Assembly (NCBI GenBank): GCA_047971485.1
Contig: JBKDZR010000012.1
Coordinates: 1 to 14,267, forward strand
DNA from: JBKDZR01 sp047971485
Lineage (GTDB): Bacteria > Pseudomonadota > Alphaproteobacteria > Rhodobacterales > Rhodobacteraceae
Length of the DNA: 14,267 nt
Direction of reading: 5' to 3'
Part shown: piece by piece, positions 7,620-14,267 of the stretch
How the letters are laid out: every line of letters begins with the position of its first letter
Position numbering within the stretch: position 1 is the first letter of the stretch
Program-made: the position numbers and the translations under genes
The notes under the pieces: generated by a model
What the model saw: the letters and a program-made list of their open reading frames with translations, nothing else
The model's database searches: none
What the model was told of the DNA's origin: nothing

Positions 7620-8663
7620 AACCAGATCGCGACCGATTTCGGCACCCATAAACCGGTTTCTCCGCCGCCCACGCCACTTGGCAGGCGACAGAAGGCCGCC
7701 ATCATCGTCCGCATGATGCTGGCCGACGGGGTGCAGCTGAAACTCGATGATCTGCCCGAGAATCTTCAGCTGGATCTGACCCGGGAAATGGGCCGCATCC
7801 GGCTGGTCGATCGCAAGACCCTGAAGGCCGTCGCCGCGGAATTCCTGCGTGAGATGGACACATTGGGGATGGCCTTTCAGGGGGGGCTGCCCGGGGCACT
7901 GGACCTGCTGAATGGCGCCCTCAGCCCGGCCAGCCTGCAACGCCTGCGCGAACGCACCGGGGTTCTGGTCACCGGCGATCCGTGGAAACGCATCGCCGAA
8001 ATTCCCGTCGAAACGCTGGCGGAAAGCCTGGCGGCCGAAGGCGCGGAAACCGCCGCCGTGATTCTGGCCAACCTGCCGGTCAAGCTGGCCGCCGCAACGC
8101 TCAGCGCCCTGCCCGGGGAAAAGGCCCGACGCATCACCTTTGCCGTATCCCGTGCCCGCGACATTGATCCCGACACCGTGCGCACCATCGGTCAGGCCTT
8201 TGCCGTCCAGCACGCCGTCGTACAGGTGCCACTGTTCCCGGACACGGCCGCCGCCCGTATCGGGGCGATCCTCAATTCCTCGACCACCGCCGCGCGCGAC
8301 GAAATGCTGACCGCGCTTGAGGAACGCGATGCCGATCTGGCGGCCGAAGTCCGGCGCGAGATCTTCACCTTCAAGCACATTCCCGAACGGGTCAGTCGCA
8401 CGGATGCGCCGGCCATCGTACGCGGCATGGAGCAGCCGCTGCTGGTCCAGGCCCTCTCTGCCGGGATGGAAGCCCATTCCGATGTCGTGGAATTCCTGCT
8501 CTCCGCGATTTCGCAGCGTCTGGCCGCCCAGCTGCGCGAAGAGATCGAGGAAAGCGATCCCGTCCGCGGCGCCGATGGCGAGGCTGCCATGGCCGCTCTG
8601 GTCGAAAGGATCCGCGATCTGGAAGCGGAAGGCGCCATCACCCTAACCGTTCCCGACACCTGA
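7617..8663 (+). CDS. FliG-like flagellar motor switch protein, isolated copy
   Basis: All three FliG regions can be recognised in this 348-residue protein (numbering from TTG 7617). An N-domain begins GRRQKAAIIVRMML and includes LTREMGRI and VDRKTL. A middle domain runs from about 120 to 235. A C-domain starts FTFKHIPERV (250) and includes SQRLAAQLREEIEE (299-312) and a terminal IRDLEAEGAITL helix. FliG joins the MS ring to the C-ring and contacts the stator. Deviations matter: the conserved EHPQ motif of the middle domain, important for FliM binding, reads EGAE (141-144). The C-domain keeps the SQR arginine (Arg301) and an acidic pair (Glu308/Glu309, for Asp288/289 of E. coli), but has S-D before PVR where E. 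coli has R-G. Neighbours are lipid enzymes and no other flagellar gene is in view. It may be a divergent motor subunit encoded away from the flagellar cluster, or a FliG paralogue with another role. GTG 7572 and ATG 7584 are alternative starts. Confidence 0.75.
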   Translation: MNQIATDFGTHKPVSPPPTPLGRRQKAAIIVRMMLADGVQLKLDDLPENLQLDLTREMGRIRLVDRKTLKAVAAEFLREMDTLGMAFQGGLPGALDLLNGALSPASLQRLRERTGVLVTGDPWKRIAEIPVETLAESLAAEGAETAAVILANLPVKLAAATLSALPGEKARRITFAVSRARDIDPDTVRTIGQAFAVQHAVVQVPLFPDTAAARIGAILNSSTTAARDEMLTALEERDADLAAEVRREIFTFKHIPERVSRTDAPAIVRGMEQPLLVQALSAGMEAHSDVVEFLLSAISQRLAAQLREEIEESDPVRGADGEAAMAALVERIRDLEAEGAITLTVPDT

Positions 8664-8774
8664 TCCCGCCACCGCTTGCCGGCCCGCGCGTCACTGCCTA
8701 TAGCGGGACCGGTGAACCGCTCGGTCGTGATGCCGGATCCGGGGCGCGCGCACACTGGGCTGAACGGTGGAAGA

Positions 8775-9686
8775 ATGGCGAAACACCGCAACACGTGGCG
8801 ACGGCGGATCGTCAGTCTTGGGATCCTGGGGCTTTTGCGCCTGCCCCTGATCCTGCCGTATCGCGCACGCGGCCCGGTTGTGGCCTGGCTGATGGGCCGG
8901 ATCGTCGCGCCCCTGGCTGGCTATGATCGACGAGTGCGGGCCAATCTGGCCCATGTCCTGCCCAATCTGCCGGAAGCCGAGATCCGCCGGCTGTGCCGTG
9001 CGGTGCCCGCGAATACCGGACGGACGCTGATCGAAATGGGATCCGGGGCCGCCTTTACCCGCCGCATTGATCCCTCGGCCCTGCGCGGTCCCGGCGTGGC
9101 GGCGTTGGATGCCGCGCACCAGGCAGGCCGCCCGATCATCGTGGTCAGCGGTCATTTTGGCAATTGGGACGCGGTGCGCTATGCGCTGGCCGCGCGGGGC
9201 CACCAGGTCGGCGCGATTTACCGTCCTCTGGACGATCCGATGCTGGACGCCGCATTTCGCGACATGCTGGAAAAGATCGCCCAGCCACTCTTTCCCCGGG
9301 GCCGTCGGGGACTGGCCCAGATGATCCGCTTTCTGCGCAAGGGCAACACGGTGGCGATCCTGATCGACCAATATGTCAACCGGGCTGCCCCGCTGACCTT
9401 TTTCGGCAAGACCGCGCCAACCTCGCTGTCCGCCGCAGAAATGGCGTTGAAATACGATGCCTTGCTGGTGCCGGCCTATGGTCTGCGCACGGCCGCCGGG
9501 TTTGATCTGATCGCCGAGGCGCCGGTTGCCCACACAACCGCGACAGCCATGACCCAAGCCCTGAACGACAGTCTGGAAGCGCAGGTTCGGGCCCATATGG
9601 ACCAATGGCTGTGGATTCACCGGCGCTGGAAACCCGAACGCCAGACCCGTCAGCGCAAACGGGCCGCCGCCAGAACCAGCCCATAA
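8775..9686 (+). CDS. LpxL/HtrB-family lysophospholipid / lipid A acyltransferase
   Basis: A 303-residue inner-membrane acyltransferase of the LpxL/LpxM/HtrB family (PF03279), which adds secondary acyl chains to lipid A on the cytosolic face. A hydrophobic N-terminal segment (about 13-28) is a likely anchor. The catalytic H-x4-D motif is HFGNWD (His127, Asp132). Other family blocks are NLAHVLPNL (57-65), YRPLDDP, LIDQYVNR, and a following FFG segment with a Thr/Ser-rich stretch. A basic tail (RQTRQRKRAAAR) ends the protein. Length matches LpxL (about 305). The ATG at 8775 is preceded by GGTGG (8766-8770); an in-frame ATG at 8676 would add 33 residues before the anchor and is unlikely. It could act on lipid A or on another lysolipid (ornithine lipid-type enzymes share the fold); sequence alone does not decide. 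Its 3' end overlaps the converging DUF1223 gene by 37 bp, and 111 bp separate it from the FliG-like gene. Confidence 0.85.
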   Translation: MAKHRNTWRRRIVSLGILGLLRLPLILPYRARGPVVAWLMGRIVAPLAGYDRRVRANLAHVLPNLPEAEIRRLCRAVPANTGRTLIEMGSGAAFTRRIDPSALRGPGVAALDAAHQAGRPIIVVSGHFGNWDAVRYALAARGHQVGAIYRPLDDPMLDAAFRDMLEKIAQPLFPRGRRGLAQMIRFLRKGNTVAILIDQYVNRAAPLTFFGKTAPTSLSAAEMALKYDALLVPAYGLRTAAGFDLIAEAPVAHTTATAMTQALNDSLEAQVRAHMDQWLWIHRRWKPERQTRQRKRAAARTSP

Positions 9687-10375
9687 CCACGCTCTTGCAC
9701 GATCACGGCTGCCTTGTCCGGCCCATCCACCGAGATCGGGATCTGCTGGGCCATCGTCCCCGGCCATTCGGCGATCGGATCAAGGCTGGTGACAATATTG
9801 GTATATTCCACCGTGCGCCCGGCGTTTTCACCACGGGTGATGGCAACGGTCTGGCTGGGTATATAGCGGACCAGAAAGACAAGCGCCTCCGGGGCGGCCT
9901 TGATCAACGGCACCAGGTCGACCAGATAAACATCCGCCCCCTTGACCTGCACCGCGATCGCAGCCAGCGCCGGAATTTCCTTTTGCCGTTCAATCACCCC
10001 GGCCAGGTTCATCGGCTCGTTGCCCACCACATCGCTGGTTCCATCGACGATCACCTGGGGGGTATAGATCATCCGTCGGTCCTGGGCCACGGCGTAAGCC
10101 TTTTGGCGCTTGGTGAACTGGGGTTTGGCGAAACTGTCCTTCCAGCCGATGTAATCCCAGTAGTCGACATGCAGCGACAGGGCCAGGATGTCATCGCGCG
10201 CCGACATGTCGCGCAGCACGGCATCGGCCGTCGGGCAAGAGGCACACCCCTGGGAGGTATAAAGTTCCATAACCACGGGCCCGCGCCCGGGTGCATCCCC
10301 AGCCAGAGCCACGCTGGACCAGACAAGCGCGGCAGCCCAGACCGCCCCCGCCCAATATCCGTTTGCATGCAACAT
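9650..10375 (-). CDS. DUF1223 thioredoxin-like exported protein
   Basis: A 241-residue protein with a signal peptide (hydrophobic core about 9-25, probable cleavage after ALA at 25), so it should be secreted to the periplasm. It begins its mature part with a beta strand and the motif YTSQGCASCPTAD, placing a Cys-x2-Cys pair at 44 and 47 as in thioredoxin folds; this is the hallmark of DUF1223 (PF06764). A following HVDYWDYIGW block and IYTPQVIVDG (a cis-Pro-like TPQ segment) support the fold. The biochemical role of DUF1223 proteins is not established; a periplasmic thiol-redox role is an inference. The ATG at 10373-10375 has GGAGAG just upstream on its strand (10380-10385) and places the signal peptide at the N-terminus; a start 20 codons earlier is possible but would add charged residues before it. 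The gene is divergent from acnA and converges on the acyltransferase gene with a 37-bp overlap. Confidence 0.85.
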   Translation of the reverse strand: MLHANGYWAGAVWAAALVWSSVALAGDAPGRGPVVMELYTSQGCASCPTADAVLRDMSARDDILALSLHVDYWDYIGWKDSFAKPQFTKRQKAYAVAQDRRMIYTPQVIVDGTSDVVGNEPMNLAGVIERQKEIPALAAIAVQVKGADVYLVDLVPLIKAAPEALVFLVRYIPSQTVAITRGENAGRTVEYTNIVTSLDPIAEWPGTMAQQIPISVDGPDKAAVIVQERGYGLVLAAARLR

Positions 10376-10489
10376 GTTGCTCTCCACGTCGTCTTTTTCC
10401 AACCCTACGGTATCCGGACCCGTTGCACCAATCACCCTTTAGCGAGAGCGTGTGACGAAGCCGGCGGGAAAGTCACGCACAAATTCCCG

Positions 10490-10515
10490 TGTACATTTGT
10501 ATACAGTGCATGACC
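10490..10515. promoter_or_regulatory. Palindrome cluster between the DUF1223 gene and acnA, possible operator
   Basis: Two perfect palindromes, TGTACA (10490-10495) and TGTATACA (10498-10505), sit two bases apart and are followed by TGCATGACC (10507-10515). This AT-richer patch stands out from its GC-rich surroundings, about 75-100 bases upstream of the acnA ATG and 115-140 bases upstream of the divergent ATG. GT...AC palindromes of this sort are typical of GntR-type operators, but no regulator can be named. Confidence 0.35.
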
Positions 10516-10588
10516 TCCCCTTGCGTCAGCGGCTCGGGCAGGTCATATCCAAAGCAGGAAAACCCCTTTTGATACAAGGAGGCCACCC

Positions 10589-13291
<2,703 letters not shown>

Positions 13292-13313
13292 TCCCGCCGG
13301 GATCGCCAGAACC

Positions 13314-13343
13314 GGGGGCCGCCATCGTCGCGGCCCCTTTTTT
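13314..13343 (+). terminator. Intrinsic terminator of acnA
   Basis: A perfect 8-bp stem, GGGGCCGC / GCGGCCCC (13315-13322 and 13330-13337), with a 7-nt loop is followed directly by six T (13338-13343). It lies 22 bases after the acnA stop. This is the clearest rho-independent terminator in the window. Confidence 0.92.
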
Positions 13344-13423
13344 GTGTCCCTCTCGCTCAGACGGGCCGGGACATTTCCCCTGCCATCCTGCATTCTGGGC
13401 TGGATGATTTCGGGAGATACCTC

Positions 13424-14260
13424 ATGTCCAGAACCGCGCCGTGGCGGACCCTTCTTACCCTTGCCCTGCTTGCGCCCCTTCCGGTCGCGGCCAACGAAAC
13501 GCTGGACACGGCCGCGCGTCTGGGCAGCGAGGTCAAGGATTTCTACGGCGCGATGCGCGAGCGTCTGAACAGCGCCGAGGCCCCATCGAACGAGGATTTC
13601 TTTGCCGCCGACAGCCGCACTTGCACCACCTGGGTCGTGGAAACCGTCGCCGAAGGCGCCAAGCCCCGCGGCCGGGGCTATGATATCGCCTTCAGCCCGC
13701 GCGAGATCCGCACCTATGAATTCTCAGTCGAGGAACAGTTGCGCCTGCGGGAAGGGAAATGGGCCAATGGCAACATCACCTGCCCGGCAACGGTAACGCT
13801 GGATCATGTGCTGGCCCAGTCGGTCGATACGCTGAAAACCGATCTGGCCAAGATGCAGGCCCATGACATGACGGCCGAGGATCGCCAGGCGCTGAACACC
13901 CGGGTCCTGCTGCTGGAAAGCGTCGAAAAGGACAGCCTGTGCCTGCTGTTCGATCCGGCCAGCCAGTCCTATGCAGGGTTTCAAACCGGAGAGCGCGATG
14001 CCTATCTGGAATGCGTGCGGCCCCAGACCTTCTGTGACCGGTTCAACACGGTAAAGGCAGAGGTTCTGGAAAACGGCGTCTCCATGGCCGGCAAGCTGGC
14101 CAGCGCCAGTTCCGGGGCGATGATCATGACCGGTCCGGGCGGTTATGTGGCCAGTACGCTGGGCAGCGCCGGGGTCGGCATCGCCACCGCACCGGTTACG
14201 CTGGGCGCGGCAGCGGCAGCGCTGGTCGGGGCTGGCGGGATTGCGTTATTGTGCCACTAG
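13424..14260 (+). CDS. Exported protein of unknown function, Cys-containing, Gly/Ala-rich C-terminus
   Basis: I do not recognise this 278-residue protein. It starts with a clear signal peptide (basic MSRTAPWR, Leu/Ala core, probable cleavage after VAA at about 23), so it should leave the cytosol. The mature part is largely polar and helical, with charged segments (about 24-60 and 125-170). Cysteines stand at 67, 120, 173, 197, 204 and 277; five in the body suggest disulfides, and the sixth is the penultimate residue. From about 215 to 276 the sequence turns hydrophobic and rich in Gly, Ala and Ser, with small-residue spacing like a glycine zipper, and could form one or two membrane-inserting helices. 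Start: GGGAG at 13412-13416, seven bases before the ATG. It follows the acnA terminator, so it needs its own promoter, which I could not identify. Codon use matches the neighbours, so there is no sign of recent transfer. The next gene is outside the window. Confidence 0.75.
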   Translation: MSRTAPWRTLLTLALLAPLPVAANETLDTAARLGSEVKDFYGAMRERLNSAEAPSNEDFFAADSRTCTTWVVETVAEGAKPRGRGYDIAFSPREIRTYEFSVEEQLRLREGKWANGNITCPATVTLDHVLAQSVDTLKTDLAKMQAHDMTAEDRQALNTRVLLLESVEKDSLCLLFDPASQSYAGFQTGERDAYLECVRPQTFCDRFNTVKAEVLENGVSMAGKLASASSGAMIMTGPGGYVASTLGSAGVGIATAPVTLGAAAAALVGAGGIALLCH

Positions 14261-14267
14261 AGCATCC

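Noticed and set aside
8664..8708. Inverted repeat TCCCGC / GCGGGA after the FliG-like gene as a terminator
   Set aside because: The arms are six bases with a loop of over 30 nt and no T-tract, too weak to call.
8676..8774. In-frame extension of the acyltransferase from ATG 8676
   Set aside because: It would place 33 polar residues before the membrane anchor, and it begins only 12 bases after the previous stop with no better ribosome site; 8775 has GGTGG and gives the usual family length.
9605..10513. A 302-codon plus-strand frame opposite the DUF1223 gene
   Set aside because: It shares codon register with the DUF1223 gene. The minus-strand product has a signal peptide, a CxxC thioredoxin-like motif and a ribosome site; the plus-strand product has none of these.

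Overview
The window reads as ordinary chromosome of a GC-rich alphaproteobacterium, most likely of the order Rhodobacterales (Rhodobacter/Paracoccus-like). This rests on codon use strongly biased to G/C third positions, an IalB-family periplasmic protein, a DUF1223 protein and the general look of the Tgt, Lon and AcnA proteins. The placement is inferred from sequence character, not from a search. I see no insertion sequence, phage gene, CRISPR array, tRNA or rRNA gene. No gap without a gene exceeds about 215 bp.

Layout. Positions 1-729 hold the C-terminal part of adenylosuccinate lyase (purB), cut by the window edge. After about 200 bp of non-coding DNA with two short hairpins come tgt (queuosine tRNA modification, 931-2061) and a small secreted IalB-like protein (2197-2703). 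The ATP-dependent protease gene lon (2906-5317) follows, preceded by a good match to a heat-shock (sigma-32) promoter and followed by a strong hairpin. Next is a same-strand run (5426-9686): a cardiolipin synthase-type phospholipase D, an endonuclease/exonuclease/phosphatase-fold protein overlapping it by 4 nt, an isolated FliG-like protein, and a lipid A-type acyltransferase. Cardiolipin synthase, its YbhP-like partner and the acyltransferase suggest an envelope-lipid theme; the FliG-like gene is the odd member.

The acyltransferase gene converges on, and overlaps by 37 bp, a minus-strand gene for a secreted DUF1223 thioredoxin-like protein (9650-10375). That gene is divergent from acnA (aconitase A, 10589-13291), and the 213-bp spacer between them carries a cluster of small palindromes. 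acnA ends in a textbook intrinsic terminator (13314-13343). The last gene (13424-14260) encodes an unrecognised exported protein with six cysteines and a glycine/alanine-rich hydrophobic C-terminus.

Most of the window is housekeeping: purine synthesis, tRNA modification, proteolysis, the TCA cycle and membrane lipids. I do not see a clear new multi-gene system. The observations most worth a second look are the FliG-like protein with a degenerate EHPQ motif, away from any flagellar gene; the unknown Cys/Gly-rich exported protein; and the regulatory sequences before lon and acnA.
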